A stretch of DNA of 64,000 nucleotides from Anaerolineae bacterium (GCA_023382655.1 JAHDWK010000001.1:108989-172988); one strand, 5' to 3'; positions 7,610 to 17,005 are shown, counted from the first letter of the stretch. Notes: generated from the sequence alone by a model not told the origin. Program-made: numbers and translations.

Positions 7610-10600
7610 CTAACGTCCCATCACCTGGGCTAATGTGCCACAGGCCGGGCAGCTACCATCACGCCGAATGATGGCATAACCCGCCTGTGGGTCATCACCC
7701 CAATGTGTGAAATCCACATTGAAAATGATGATCATACGCACCCGGCCCGTATTGGCGGCCGTACTGACGGCCTGCGCCAGCCAGGAAGCATGTTGCGCCA
7801 CGGTTGTGTTGGCTGCCCAGGCAAAGCGGGAAGGCACACCGCCATAATCTTCGCCGGAAAGATAACCCAACTCAGTAAAACAAACCGGCTTGCCCAATTG
7901 GGCATAAACATTCAAAGTGGGGATCAGGTACCAACTGTAATGGTCACTACCGGTGGGATGGCCGGTGTTTTGCGTCGGGGCCGTAGCACCGGCGTTGAAG
8001 TGAGCGCCAACACAGTCGGCGTAATTACCGCCGCCAGCCGCCGCCATGCCGGCCATGTACCGGGCATCTGACCAGGCATTGGTGCCGTTGTCAAAGCCGG
8101 TGGGCGCCGGTGCGCCGCTGATCACCATGACGTTTGGATTCGCAGACTTGATGGCATTGTAAGCCGGGGCCAGCATGTTGTTGACATAACTGGCAGGGTC
8201 AATTTGACCGGCCGGCCATTCAAAGTCAATGTTCATCTCGTTCCACACTTCAATGGCGTCTGGCCCGTAGGCGGCCACGCCGCGCAAGAATTCTGTATAG
8301 CTGGCGAAGTCAATGCTGCTGGGATAAGTGTTGCCCCCAGGAATGCTGAGTAGCACCTTGAACCCGGCCGCATGAGCGTTGTTAATACGCCCGGCCACAC
8401 CGGCCGGATCGTCGCCCGGCCCCCATTTGTGCTGGAATTTCACCCAATTCATTCCTGCCGAAGACATAAGGGTCGGATTGGCAAAGGTGTGCGTCTGCCC
8501 ACCCAATTCAAATCCACCAGCAGCCACCGGTGGTCCCGCCACAGGCGGGGGAGCGCTGCTGCCGGGCGGAGCGCTGGCAACTTCTACCACCGGCAGGCTG
8601 TTTACATCGAGGGCGGTGTTGAGTTGCAATACCTGCGTGAACATCCAGCCTTCTCGGTTATCGGGCAACACTACCTGGAACCAGGTGGAATCGGCATTAC
8701 GGCCGATGATGTTAACCTGGGTGCCGGCAGCCGCGCCGCCGGGCAATGTGCCATATTGCAGGCCAGGGCCGGTACGCACATTTGCCAGAAGTTTAGCCAC
8801 TGCGTCAGCATCACCAGGGTTAAAGGTAACGGCCGGTGTAACCGCCGCAGGGGTGCCGGTGGCAGTGACTTCGGCAGCGGCTACCTCTTCGCGTTCTTCC
8901 TCGACTACAGGCTCGGCGACGGTGACGGCGAGAGTATCCAGCGGGATAACGGTTTCACCGAGAGCGAAGTCGGCGTTGATGGTGTAAGCGCCGGGGGCTT
9001 CGCTGCCGGCCCAGGCAAAGTTGAGGGCGCTGCCGCTTTCGCTGGCAACGATGCTTTCGTTTTCATCCATGACCGTCCAGACAATGGCAGCGCCTTCGGT
9101 TTGGGGCGGGGCGTCTGGGCCAAGGGCGGCCAATGCGGCCAGGTAGGCGGCGGGGGCTGTCACTGTATCCAGTCCACGCAGCGCCGCGCCCAACAGGTTA
9201 TAACCGTCGGCGATTTCCAGGCGTTGGCCAAGAGCGGCGGGGTTACTGAGCCAGACATGATAGGTCTGGTCGGCTGTCCCCTGGTAGCTGAAGCGATAAG
9301 TCTGGCTGACGCCATCCCATTCCAGCGGGCTGGCGCTGCCGGTGAGGGCGACCTCTACGGCCGTGCCCGGTTTCACTTCCAGCCCTTCCTCCCCCTGTTC
9401 AAATGCGCCAAAGTTGCTCAGGGCAACGGCGTTGGGCAGTTCTACCAGTGATTCGCCCAGACGGGTGATGGCATGGGCGCTCACCAGCATGAGTATTTTG
9501 TTGCGAGCGATGTGGCGGACAGCATAGTCAAGCTGTTGCTGCGCCAGACCATTTGCGCCGTATGCTTGTGGGTCCAGCGGCATTTGGACGGTGACCATAT
9601 CGGCCAGAGCGCCGAGAGCGGCCCAATCGTGGCCGCCGGTGTCCCACTGTCCACCCGCCTCATGCGGCGTGCCCAGCGTAAGCGCCAGTTGCAGCCCCTG
9701 GGCGTGTAAGGCATCGGCCAGACTGCTGACGAAGCTGGTGAATGCCTGGCTTTGGGAAGAGTCTACTCCCTGGTAATCCAGGTTGACGCCGTTGAAGCCG
9801 TTGGCGACGGCCGTATTGACCAACACGTTGATCTGGCTGTCCTGGGCGGCTGAATTGCCCAGGAAGGCGGACAGAGAAGCGGCGTCTGTCACTTCACCGC
9901 TGTTGGTGACGTGTAAATACTTTACAAAATCGCCTTCAGGCGCAGCCGCAACCTCACCTTGCAGGTCGCCGTTGCCCACCAGACGTAGTGTACCCAGATT
10001 GAGCGTGTCAAACTGGGAGGCCAGTTCGGGGGCCAGTTCGCCGTCGGAATGGATTTCGGCGGCAAGCGTGTAGGCGGCGGGGGCGCCGGGCTGCACCAGA
10101 CCGTAGGCTTTGTATAGGTTGCCTGGTTTGGAGATGACATGACCGGCGGCATTATCCACATCGGAGGCCACAAAATGCCAGGCTGCGCCATCCCAGGCCA
10201 TGAGATCGGCCACGCGGGTGTCTGTGCCCGGCGGCACGACCACGACAACCTGTCCGGTCGGTGCGCCCTCGCTGGCGATGGTGTAGAAGCTGCCTAACGC
10301 CGCCACATTGGCAGGCAACGCGCCCAGCCCGGCTTCGGCCATATTGGCCGGGGGAACGGCAGCGACGGCCACGGCCGTGTCGGTCCCCATTACTTCAAAT
10401 TCGCCGGGGACAGTGGGGCTGCTGGCGACGGCCGTGTCGGTGGGCGCGGGGGCGGCGGTGGGGTCATCGGTTACGGCCGTGGTTTCTGTTTCACCGCCGG
10501 TCAATCCCAGTCGTTCACCCAGGGAGATGGGTGGCAGGAATAACCCAATCAGTACCAAGATGGCGACGACCGCAAAGCCGATAATGATGAACTTTGATGA

Positions 10601-10693
10601 TTTTCCTGAGTTTTGGGCATCATCGGGGGTTGGCTCCACCGCCGATGTTTCCATAGTGTCTTGCGTTTCCATAGACGCTTGTCCCTCTTCCAT
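7610..10693 (-). CDS. Membrane-anchored multidomain glycosidase: GH18-like, SH3b and GH-A-like barrel
   Basis: A 1027-residue protein. A short cytoplasmic N-terminus precedes a transmembrane anchor at about 34-53. Around residues 255-400 is a GH18-like region (NGFNGVNLDYQGVD, LQLALTLGTP) of the kind found in spore-germination YaaH proteins; the usual DxxDxE motif reads as LDYQGVD, so catalysis there is doubtful. An SH3b domain spans about 640-710 (ANVRTGPGLQYGTL, REGWMF). The C-terminal third is the same barrel as the two downstream paralogues, with VWNEMN (Glu819) and FTELGY (Glu941) as acid/base and nucleophile. It looks like a wall-anchored enzyme combining wall binding and sugar hydrolysis. 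Confidence 0.8.
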   Translation of the reverse strand: MEEGQASMETQDTMETSAVEPTPDDAQNSGKSSKFIIIGFAVVAILVLIGLFLPPISLGERLGLTGGETETTAVTDDPTAAPAPTDTAVASSPTVPGEFEVMGTDTAVAVAAVPPANMAEAGLGALPANVAALGSFYTIASEGAPTGQVVVVVPPGTDTRVADLMAWDGAAWHFVASDVDNAAGHVISKPGNLYKAYGLVQPGAPAAYTLAAEIHSDGELAPELASQFDTLNLGTLRLVGNGDLQGEVAAAPEGDFVKYLHVTNSGEVTDAASLSAFLGNSAAQDSQINVLVNTAVANGFNGVNLDYQGVDSSQSQAFTSFVSSLADALHAQGLQLALTLGTPHEAGGQWDTGGHDWAALGALADMVTVQMPLDPQAYGANGLAQQQLDYAVRHIARNKILMLVSAHAITRLGESLVELPNAVALSNFGAFEQGEEGLEVKPGTAVEVALTGSASPLEWDGVSQTYRFSYQGTADQTYHVWLSNPAALGQRLEIADGYNLLGAALRGLDTVTAPAAYLAALAALGPDAPPQTEGAAIVWTVMDENESIVASESGSALNFAWAGSEAPGAYTINADFALGETVIPLDTLAVTVAEPVVEEEREEVAAAEVTATGTPAAVTPAVTFNPGDADAVAKLLANVRTGPGLQYGTLPGGAAAGTQVNIIGRNADSTWFQVVLPDNREGWMFTQVLQLNTALDVNSLPVVEVASAPPGSSAPPPVAGPPVAAGGFELGGQTHTFANPTLMSSAGMNWVKFQHKWGPGDDPAGVAGRINNAHAAGFKVLLSIPGGNTYPSSIDFASYTEFLRGVAAYGPDAIEVWNEMNIDFEWPAGQIDPASYVNNMLAPAYNAIKSANPNVMVISGAPAPTGFDNGTNAWSDARYMAGMAAAGGGNYADCVGAHFNAGATAPTQNTGHPTGSDHYSWYLIPTLNVYAQLGKPVCFTELGYLSGEDYGGVPSRFAWAANTTVAQHASWLAQAVSTAANTGRVRMIIIFNVDFTHWGDDPQAGYAIIRRDGSCPACGTLAQVMGR

Positions 10694-10994
10694 AACTTCT
10701 CTTTACCTCCATTGTAGACCGGCCATATCTTCCCGTAGGCGGTCTAGGTGATGTCTTAGAATGGCCTTTGCTCCAGTAGCGAAAGCGGCGAAAATTCTAA
10801 CTTAGGGGGGGGATGTGCGCAACCGAGGGGCACGGCCGTAGGCATACCGGCGGCGCTTCATTGAGCAAACGTTAACAAACAGACAACACCCTCCTCTTTG
10901 ACTTTGCTTGACGCCCCTCTTACCGCTTTGTACAATGCGGGCAGCATCCGGCATAAAAAGAACGTGAAGAAGATATACGGATCGGGCCAAGAGC
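10694..10994. other. Divergent intergenic region
   Basis: About 300 nt between the glycosidase gene and the TPR gene. It holds one ACGGCCGT octamer and, on the plus strand, a convincing sigma-70 promoter (listed separately). I see no gene in it. Confidence 0.7.
10908..10936 (+). promoter_or_regulatory. Sigma-70 promoter for the TPR gene
   Basis: TTGACG at 10908-10913, a 17-nt spacer, and TACAAT at 10931-10936. This is close to consensus and would give an untranslated leader of roughly 50 nt before the ATG at 10995. Confidence 0.7.
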
Positions 10995-11657
10995 ATGACA
11001 ACACAAACCGAACGCAACAAAGCATTTCAACTGAATAAAGAAGGGCTGGCCTATTATGAAGCCTGGCAAATAGATAAAGCGGTGGCGGCCTTTTCCGGCG
11101 CGATTAAAGCCGCGCCCGATAACCCGGATTATCACCTGAATTTGACCCGCGCTTATACACGGGGTGGCCATTATGACCAGGCGATGGAGGCCTTGGGGGG
11201 CTATTTGCAGACGGAGACGAACAGTGATGTAGCGGCTCGTTTTGAGCGCCTCTTTTCAACAGCCCTGGATGATGTGGAAGTGATGCTTATTGAGGGCATG
11301 AAAAAGTTGGAAATGTCCGTGGAGCAAATTGGCAAAGGGATGCAGATGTGGCTGGAGTATCGCATTACGGTGGGGCGACGGCCGTTGCGCACCCCCAAAC
11401 CAGAACTTTGGGCCGCCGCCATTGCTTATGCTATTGCCAAAATCAACTTCATCAACATGAGCCGTGCTGATGTAGCCGCTATTTTTAGCGTGACGCCGCC
11501 ATCGCTCAAAACCAAGTACGACGATATTGTGCATACACTGGACTTGATGCCCGCTGACTACCGATACTTCACCGGCGAAGTCAATCCTCTGGATAAGTTA
11601 GTAGAAGCAGCCCAGTTGCTAGAAGAACTAGACCGGCAGTTTCAGGATGAGGATTGA
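10995..11657 (+). CDS. TPR protein with DUF6398-like C-terminal domain
   Basis: A 220-residue cytoplasmic protein. The first 75 residues form about two tetratricopeptide repeats (NKEGLAYYEAWQIDKAVAAF and the following helix pairs). The C-terminal half contains ELWAAAIAYAIAKINFINMS and VAAIFSVTPPSLKTKYDDI, which resemble DUF6398: a cyclin-like helical stretch followed by an HTH-like segment. Function unknown. It has its own promoter and faces a convergent peptidase gene, with a hairpin between them. Confidence 0.75.
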   Translation: MTTQTERNKAFQLNKEGLAYYEAWQIDKAVAAFSGAIKAAPDNPDYHLNLTRAYTRGGHYDQAMEALGGYLQTETNSDVAARFERLFSTALDDVEVMLIEGMKKLEMSVEQIGKGMQMWLEYRITVGRRPLRTPKPELWAAAIAYAIAKINFINMSRADVAAIFSVTPPSLKTKYDDIVHTLDLMPADYRYFTGEVNPLDKLVEAAQLLEELDRQFQDED

Positions 11658-11659
11658 AA

Positions 11660-11688
11660 CGAAGCCCGATGCCCGATGTCGGACTTCG
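11660..11688. terminator. Hairpin between convergent genes
   Basis: CGAAGCCCGA pairs with TCGGACTTCG (one mismatch) around a 9-nt loop, between the ends of the TPR and M23 genes. No strong T run follows, so it may be a bidirectional pause or terminator, or another member of the GAAGCCCGA word repeats. Confidence 0.45.
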
Positions 11689-11689
11689 G

Positions 11690-12424
11690 TTAAGGAATCA
11701 GATCGAGCGGGTTCACATTGGCCTGGATGCGTTTATCGTAGATGTTGAGATGGGTGTGGTTGCCACACTGTGTACGGCCGTAACATAAGTTCCCCCAATA
11801 ATCCATCGTATAGCCATTGTTGCCCTCGCCACCGACTACTTGACCGGCTTTTACCTCATCGCCGATGGCGACGGTATAGTCGCCGTGCAGCATGATCACA
11901 GTGTATGCCTCATTCTCCAGCACCAGCGTTGTATTGCCATATTCATCTATGTATAAATCGGTAACAAAACCGTTGATGGGTGACTTCACCGGCTCGCCTC
12001 GTCCCGCGGCCAGGTCAATGGCCAGATGGCCGTATGATTGCCCATGCGGGCCTTGGGTGATGGTGTAGGTGTCATAGGGGGCGGTCACGGCCGTTGGGTC
12101 GGCCACATGGAGGCGACTCGCTGTGCTGCCGCTGCCGGTGAGCGGCGTGTAGGCAATTTGCTCCCCATTGGCCTGCCCGGACAAATGCACGGCCGTGCCA
12201 ATCATCACCAGCACCACCACCAGCCCTATCAAAATGACGGTCGGCATACCGGGTGGTGGTGGCGTGTACCATTCCTCGGCAGCCCCATACCCGTCATCAT
12301 CAAACCACACCTCACCTTCAAGGTATTCAAAAGCAGCATCCTCATCTGCTTCTTCGGGCCAGGCAGGGGAGGGGATAACGGCCGTGCCCGGTGGCACATA
12401 GGGGTACACAGAATAAGAACGCAT
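11690..12424 (-). CDS. M23 (LytM-type) metallopeptidase with membrane anchor
   Basis: A 244-residue protein with an acidic N-terminus, one transmembrane helix (about 62-82, VILIGLVVVLVMIGTAVHLS) and an external C-terminal peptidase domain. The LytM zinc site is complete: His133 and Asp137 in GHLAIDL, and His223/His225 in NHTHLN. M23 enzymes cut peptidoglycan cross-bridges, consistent with a wall-facing role, though some family members only regulate other hydrolases. Two extra Cys (in YGRTQCGN and nearby) could form a disulfide. Confidence 0.85.
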   Translation of the reverse strand: MRSYSVYPYVPPGTAVIPSPAWPEEADEDAAFEYLEGEVWFDDDGYGAAEEWYTPPPPGMPTVILIGLVVVLVMIGTAVHLSGQANGEQIAYTPLTGSGSTASRLHVADPTAVTAPYDTYTITQGPHGQSYGHLAIDLAAGRGEPVKSPINGFVTDLYIDEYGNTTLVLENEAYTVIMLHGDYTVAIGDEVKAGQVVGGEGNNGYTMDYWGNLCYGRTQCGNHTHLNIYDKRIQANVNPLDLIP

Positions 12425-12475
12425 GTTCTAATTCTAGCACGATCACCTGGATGATCAAATGAGAGATTGGGTGGT

Positions 12476-13714
12476 TCAAGGCACGACCGCATACAGACAC
12501 TTCAAGTATGCGCCTTCGGGGAAACTGATGGGATGATCCAGAGGGTGGCCGGTACGCTCCATTTCCTGCAACGGCCGTCCCGCCTTCACCGCCGCCTGAT
12601 GGATGGTCTGGAAAAACTGCTCGGCCGCCACCTGCCCGGAGCAGGAAGCTATCACCAGTACCCCACCCGGTTTCAGCACGCCCAAACCGAGCCGCGCCAG
12701 GCGGCCGTAAGCCGTCAGCGCCCGTTCCACCTCACCCTGCCGCTTGGCAAAGGAGGGTGGGTCAATGACCACCACGTCGAAAGCCCGCCGCATTTCCCGC
12801 AACTGCCGCAAGACCTGAAAAGCGTCCCCCACCAGCACCTCGTGGTCGCAGGCGGCGACGGCCGTGATGTTCCGATTGTGCTTGAAGTTGCGCATGGCTG
12901 CTGCCAGCGCCGGCTGGCTCAGGTCGGTGCTAATTACCCGGCTGGCCCCGCCCCGCGCCGCATAGAGTGAAAAGCCGCCGGTATAAGCAAACACATTTAG
13001 CACCCGCTTCCCGGCGGCCAATTGTTCCACCCTGGCCCGGTTCTCCCGTTGATCCAGAAAAAAACCCGTCTTTTGGCCGTGAATCACATCCACTTCAAAA
13101 TACAGCCCATTTTCCCGGAAGATGACCGGCTCTTTGAGTGGTTCCCCGGCCAACAACTGCCCATTTTCCAGCCCGTACAAATACTCCGGGTAGCGTTGGG
13201 CAAAACGGCTGAGGCGCAGCATGACCCGCCGCGCGGGCATTACGGCCGTCACCCCCGCCAACACGTGCGCCAGATGAGGCAGCCAGGCAGTGGTATACAG
13301 TTTTACCACCAGCGTTTGCGCATACCGGTCAATGACCAGCCCCGGCAGGCCATCGTTTTCACCGTGTACCAGCCGGTAGCCGGTGGTGTCGGTTTGGGTG
13401 AGGGGGGCGCGGCGGGCCACCGCCGTGGCCACCCTGGCCGCAAACCAATCGGCGTCAATCGTCGCCGGTTCGCCTGCCTGCAACAGGCGCACCCGAATGG
13501 GTGAATGGGGATCATATAACCCCACCGCCAGGAAGCGGCGCTTACGATCAAAAATCACCGCCAGATCGCCCGGTTTGCCCACAAAACTTTGCTGGCGAAT
13601 GGCCTCGGCAAAAAGCCAGGGATGCCCGGCGCGCACCGCCCGCTCGGCCGCCGGGCTGACTTGCAGGGCAATGCGCCGTTCCGAAGGTTGGGGGAGGGCA
13701 AGAGCGGGGAGCAA
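12476..13714 (-). CDS. rlmI: Class I rRNA (cytosine-C5-) methyltransferase, RlmI-like
   Basis: A 412-residue SAM-dependent methyltransferase of the COG1092 type. An N-terminal PUA-like domain (about 15-90, HPWLFAEAIRQQS) precedes a Rossmann methyltransferase domain with motif I VLNVFAYTGGFSLYA, motif II STDLS, and the catalytic-loop motif DPPSFAKRQ. The family methylates 23S rRNA; the exact position cannot be inferred. The start is a TTG at 13714, two bases after the stop of the aldo/keto reductase, so the genes look translationally coupled. An internal start is possible. The symbol is assigned by family only. Confidence 0.85.
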   Translation of the reverse strand: MLPALALPQPSERRIALQVSPAAERAVRAGHPWLFAEAIRQQSFVGKPGDLAVIFDRKRRFLAVGLYDPHSPIRVRLLQAGEPATIDADWFAARVATAVARRAPLTQTDTTGYRLVHGENDGLPGLVIDRYAQTLVVKLYTTAWLPHLAHVLAGVTAVMPARRVMLRLSRFAQRYPEYLYGLENGQLLAGEPLKEPVIFRENGLYFEVDVIHGQKTGFFLDQRENRARVEQLAAGKRVLNVFAYTGGFSLYAARGGASRVISTDLSQPALAAAMRNFKHNRNITAVAACDHEVLVGDAFQVLRQLREMRRAFDVVVIDPPSFAKRQGEVERALTAYGRLARLGLGVLKPGGVLVIASCSGQVAAEQFFQTIHQAAVKAGRPLQEMERTGHPLDHPISFPEGAYLKCLYAVVP

Positions 13715-13716
13715 GG

Positions 13717-14697
13717 TTAGTAGGGGCCACGAATGTGTTCGTGGACTTTGGTCTGGTAGAAGGCGGCCACTTGTTGGTGCAATTCGGGTGAGAGCGGCGG
13801 GAGTTGGGACACGGCCGTGTTTGCTTCTACTTGGCTGACCCTGGTGGCGCCGGTAATAATGGTTGTCACCGCCGGAAAGTCCAGGATCCAGCGCTGGGCA
13901 AATTGGGCCATGGTCATGGCGGCAGGCACAAGTGGTTTCAGCGCATCGGCCAGTGCCACGCCGGTGGCAAAGGGTAGCCCGGCGAATGTTTCACCTACGT
14001 TGAATGAGTCACCATCCCGGTTGTACGTGCGGTGGTCATCAGCGGCAAAGGTGGTTTCTGGGGTGAATTTCCCTGCCAGCAGACCCGAAGCCAGTGGCAG
14101 GCGGACGATGATGGCCACGCCTTTGGCCTGCGCCTGGGCAAACAAGGTCTCAATCGGTTTTTGCCGGAAGAGGTTGAAGATGATTTGCAATGAGGCCAGC
14201 CCATCTTGTTCCAGACAAATCAACGCTTCGGCCATGGATTCTACACTAGCCCCAAACCGTTTGATCTTGCCTTCTTGTTTCAGGCGGCGCAGATGCTCAA
14301 ACACTTCGCCGCGCTGTAATTCGGCGGTGGGGATGCAGTGGAGTTGGGTCAGGTCTAGCGCCTCTACTTGCAGGCGGCGCAGCGAGGCTTCGGTGTGCTG
14401 GCGCATGGCGGCATAGGTGAAATTGTCCGGCCAACCTGGCTCGCCCCCCCGGCCCAATTTGGTAGCCACGAAGATGGTGGCCTGGCTCTGGCGCAAAAAT
14501 TGGGCGATGCGTTGTTCGCTCAGCCCGCCGCCGTAAACATCGGCGGTGTCAAAAAAGGTGACGCCCTGGGCGACGGCCGTCTCCATAATTTGCCCGGCCG
14601 TGGTATCATCCACCGCGCCCCAATCGCCGCCCAGTTGCCAGGTTCCCAGGCCAATTTCGGATACGGCCGTGGCTTCATCTAACTGTCTTTGTTTCAT
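13717..14697 (-). CDS. Aldo/keto reductase
   Basis: A 326-residue NADPH-dependent reductase. From the ATG at 14697 the catalytic tetrad is intact: Asp50 and Tyr55 (FFDTADVYGG), Lys80 (FVATKLG) and His120 (LTQLHCIP). The start is set by homology: the frame stays open for 98 more codons, but that stretch overlaps the divergent gene's 5' region and is unrelated to the family. It resembles the general AKR group with YghZ/YajO-like members, and its substrate is unknown. It is followed at once by the rRNA methyltransferase gene. Confidence 0.88.
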   Translation of the reverse strand: MKQRQLDEATAVSEIGLGTWQLGGDWGAVDDTTAGQIMETAVAQGVTFFDTADVYGGGLSEQRIAQFLRQSQATIFVATKLGRGGEPGWPDNFTYAAMRQHTEASLRRLQVEALDLTQLHCIPTAELQRGEVFEHLRRLKQEGKIKRFGASVESMAEALICLEQDGLASLQIIFNLFRQKPIETLFAQAQAKGVAIIVRLPLASGLLAGKFTPETTFAADDHRTYNRDGDSFNVGETFAGLPFATGVALADALKPLVPAAMTMAQFAQRWILDFPAVTTIITGATRVSQVEANTAVSQLPPLSPELHQQVAAFYQTKVHEHIRGPY

Positions 14698-14776
14698 TGC
14701 TGATGTTCTCCCAATTGTTTTGGTTGAATGATACCCCACCCAGACTATAATTACATGCGCTTGTTGGTGCAGCGAT

Positions 14777-15676
14777 ATGATTGAACCGGACCCTGATTTC
14801 CTCTGTTGTGAGCTTTCGACGGCGATGGATGAGCCGATGGCGGGCACGGCCGTTACCGCCGCCGTCTGGTTTATGTTGGAATACACCCGGCCCTGGGGGG
14901 CGAAAGCGACGGAGGAAAATGAGCTGCCGTCGCCGGTGAGCCGGTGGTTGGGTGCGCAGGTGCGGGGGTGGAACGGCCGTCTGCAATTCATCCGCCAATT
15001 TCGCCCGGATGCCGATGTATTGACCTTTTTTGTAGGGGTGAATGACGAGGTGCAGCCCCGGCTGTACGAGTTTCATCTGGGGGCGTATGAGGATTTGTTG
15101 GAACTGGACATGGCCGGCATTGTAGCCGGCGCCGCTCGATTTGACCCGCATCTGGCGACCGGGCCGCGGTATTTTGTCTGTACCAATGGCAAACGGGATC
15201 GCAGTTGCGCTGTCTATGGCGCGGCGCTGTACCGGGCGTTGGCCGAAAAAGTGGGCAGCGCCGCCTGGATGACCACGCATTTGGGCGGGCATCGGTTTGC
15301 CGGGACTTTGCTGTCGTTGCCGGATGGGGTGTGTTACGGCCGTGTGGCTCCCACCGATGTGCCCCACCTCTTGACTGCCACGCAGCAGGGCAATTTGTGG
15401 CTGGAACGGCTGCGCGGCCGTACCTGTTATGGTCCGGTGGAGCAGGTAGCCGATTTTTATGCCCGGCAGGAAACAGGACAAATGCATCTGGACGCCTGGC
15501 AATGGGTGGAGACGGCCGGGCACAATGAGCGCTGGCAGGTGCAGTTTCAAAGCAAAGCCCGGCGCGTGGTTTATGTGACCCTGGTGGCCGCGCCGCCGCT
15601 GGCCGTCTACGCCAACTCCGGCCAGTTAAAGACCAAAGAGATAGCACAGTATGAACTTGACAAGGTGACAAGGTGA
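14777..15676 (+). CDS. Sucrase/ferredoxin-like (thioredoxin-fold Fe-S) protein
   Basis: A 299-residue protein of the Suc_Fer-like family. The conserved core is present: CTNGKRDRSCAVYG (Cys135, Cys144) and THLGGHRFAGTLLSLPDGV (His168, His172), residues proposed to hold a [2Fe-2S] cluster in this family. The first 60 residues contain paired Cys10-Cys11. Its last dozen codons run into a GACAAGGTGA word repeat (KEIAQYELDKVTR), so the natural C-terminus may have been extended by repeat DNA. Biological role in bacteria is unclear. Confidence 0.82.
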   Translation: MIEPDPDFLCCELSTAMDEPMAGTAVTAAVWFMLEYTRPWGAKATEENELPSPVSRWLGAQVRGWNGRLQFIRQFRPDADVLTFFVGVNDEVQPRLYEFHLGAYEDLLELDMAGIVAGAARFDPHLATGPRYFVCTNGKRDRSCAVYGAALYRALAEKVGSAAWMTTHLGGHRFAGTLLSLPDGVCYGRVAPTDVPHLLTATQQGNLWLERLRGRTCYGPVEQVADFYARQETGQMHLDAWQWVETAGHNERWQVQFQSKARRVVYVTLVAAPPLAVYANSGQLKTKEIAQYELDKVTR

Positions 15677-15695
15677 GGGGGTGACAAGGCGAGGG
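15658..15695. repeat. GACAAGGTGA word repeat overlapping a gene end
   Basis: Three slightly varied copies of GACAAGGTGAGGGG span the stop codon of the Fe-S protein gene. A related GGTGAAGAGGTGATAAGG stretch ends the sigma-factor gene at 44890-44930. Confidence 0.7.
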
Positions 15696-15701
15696 GAACG
15701 C

Positions 15702-15749
15702 GTTTTTCCTCTGCGCCGCCGCGCCTCTGCGTTAAATGAAAGGAACACA
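15702..15749 (+). promoter_or_regulatory. Leader element shared with the ALDH gene
   Basis: The sequence ahead of the M24 peptidase start (CTGCGCCGCCGCGCCTCTG, then GCGTTAAATGAAAGGA) is nearly identical to the leader ahead of the unrelated aldehyde dehydrogenase gene at 37475-37522. It ends in the ribosome-binding site. It could be a shared translational or transcriptional control element, or a repeat that inserts next to genes. Confidence 0.5.
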
Positions 15750-16955
15750 ATGGATAACAAACAATTGATTATGGAAAAGGTGGCGCAAGCTACCGCTATT
15801 TTGAACGAGTTTAGTGTGGATGTGTGGCTGACGTTTGTGCGCGAGACCACCCTTTCGCCCGACCCGACGTTGGAACTGATCGCCGGGGTGGATGTGACCT
15901 GGCAGTCGGCGTTTATTTTGAGCAAGGACGGCCGTCACACGGCCGTTGTGGGCCGCTTCGACACCGAAAACGTGGAGCAACTAGGCGTTTATAGCGAAAT
16001 CATCGGCTATGACGAAGGCATTGCCCAACCGCTACGGGAAACACTGGCGCGGCTGAATCCGGCCAGCATCGCCATCAACTATTCGGCCGATGATGTCGCT
16101 GCTGATGGGCTGAGCCACGGCCTCTTTCTGGCGCTGCAACAACACCTGGCGGGCACGCCTTTTGCCGACCGGCTGGTGTCGGCGGAGAAGCTGGTGGCGG
16201 CGCTGCGTGGGCGGAAGAGTGCGGCGGAGGTGGAGCGGGTGAGGACGGCCGTATCCACCACCCTACAACTGTTTGATGAAGTGGAAGCATTTGTCCGGCC
16301 GGGCATGACACAGCGCCAGATCGCCGAATTTGTCCACCGCCGCATAGACGAGATGGGGCTGGGTTACGCCTGGCCGAAGCCGTTTAACCCTATCGTCACC
16401 TGCGGGCCGGAATCGGCCATCGGCCATGCCGCGCCAGGGGATGTAGTGCTGCAAAAAGGCCACCTGCTGCATATGGATTTGGGTGTGAAACAGGATGACT
16501 ACTGCTCTGATTTGCAGCGGATGTGGTATGTGTTGGGGGATGGGGAAACGGCCGTGCCGCCCGATGTACAGCGCGCCTTTGAGGTGGTATATGGGGCGAT
16601 TAAGGCGGGCGAGGCGGCGCTAAAACCGGGCACACCGGGCTGGCAGGTGGATGAGGCGGCGCGTGATTTTATTGTGGACAATGGTTTCCCGGAATATAAA
16701 CATGCCTTTGGGCATTTGTTGGGGCGGGTGGCGCACGATGGTTCCACCGTGTTAGGACCGCGCTGGGAGCGGTATGGGCAGACGACCGAGATGTTGGTGG
16801 AGGTGGGCAATATCTTCACATTGGAACTGCATGTGATGGTGCCCAACCGGGGCATGATGAGCCTGGAAGAGGATGTGTTGGTGACAGAGAATGGGGTGGA
16901 GTATCTAGGACGGCCGCAAACGGCCGTGCGGCTTATCAAACCCCATTCAGGCTGA
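15750..16955 (+). CDS. M24 family metallopeptidase (Xaa-Pro aminopeptidase-like)
   Basis: A 401-residue creatinase-fold enzyme. The N-terminal domain covers about 1-155 and the pita-bread catalytic domain the rest. All five metal ligands are present: Asp243 and Asp254 (MDLGVKQDDYCSD), His322 (AFGHLLG), Glu359 (TLELHV) and Glu373 (MSLEEDV). M24B enzymes remove N-terminal residues before proline or split dipeptides. The start is the ATG at 15750 behind AAAGGA; an upstream in-frame ATG falls in repeat DNA. Its last codons (QTAVRLIKPHSG) are echoed twice downstream as gene-end fragments. Confidence 0.9.
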   Translation: MDNKQLIMEKVAQATAILNEFSVDVWLTFVRETTLSPDPTLELIAGVDVTWQSAFILSKDGRHTAVVGRFDTENVEQLGVYSEIIGYDEGIAQPLRETLARLNPASIAINYSADDVAADGLSHGLFLALQQHLAGTPFADRLVSAEKLVAALRGRKSAAEVERVRTAVSTTLQLFDEVEAFVRPGMTQRQIAEFVHRRIDEMGLGYAWPKPFNPIVTCGPESAIGHAAPGDVVLQKGHLLHMDLGVKQDDYCSDLQRMWYVLGDGETAVPPDVQRAFEVVYGAIKAGEAALKPGTPGWQVDEAARDFIVDNGFPEYKHAFGHLLGRVAHDGSTVLGPRWERYGQTTEMLVEVGNIFTLELHVMVPNRGMMSLEEDVLVTENGVEYLGRPQTAVRLIKPHSG

Positions 16956-16983
16956 TTGATATACAGACACTTTCAGGAATACT
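16916..16983 (+). repeat. M24 3'-end sequence, copy A
   Basis: From GCAAACGGCCGTGCGG through the stop codon to TTTCAGGAATACTT. A diverged copy lies at 18199-18260 and a shorter one at 17441-17470. The copies bracket the small membrane protein and the PIN toxin-antitoxin pair, like attachment-site repeats. Confidence 0.6.
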
Positions 16984-17005
16984 TGTCACCATCAAAAGAA
17001 CGATC

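Noticed and set aside
8372..9451. A 359-codon plus-strand frame inside the glycosidase fusion gene
   Set aside because: Antisense to a gene with clear domains; Gly/Arg-rich, no motif, no ribosome site.
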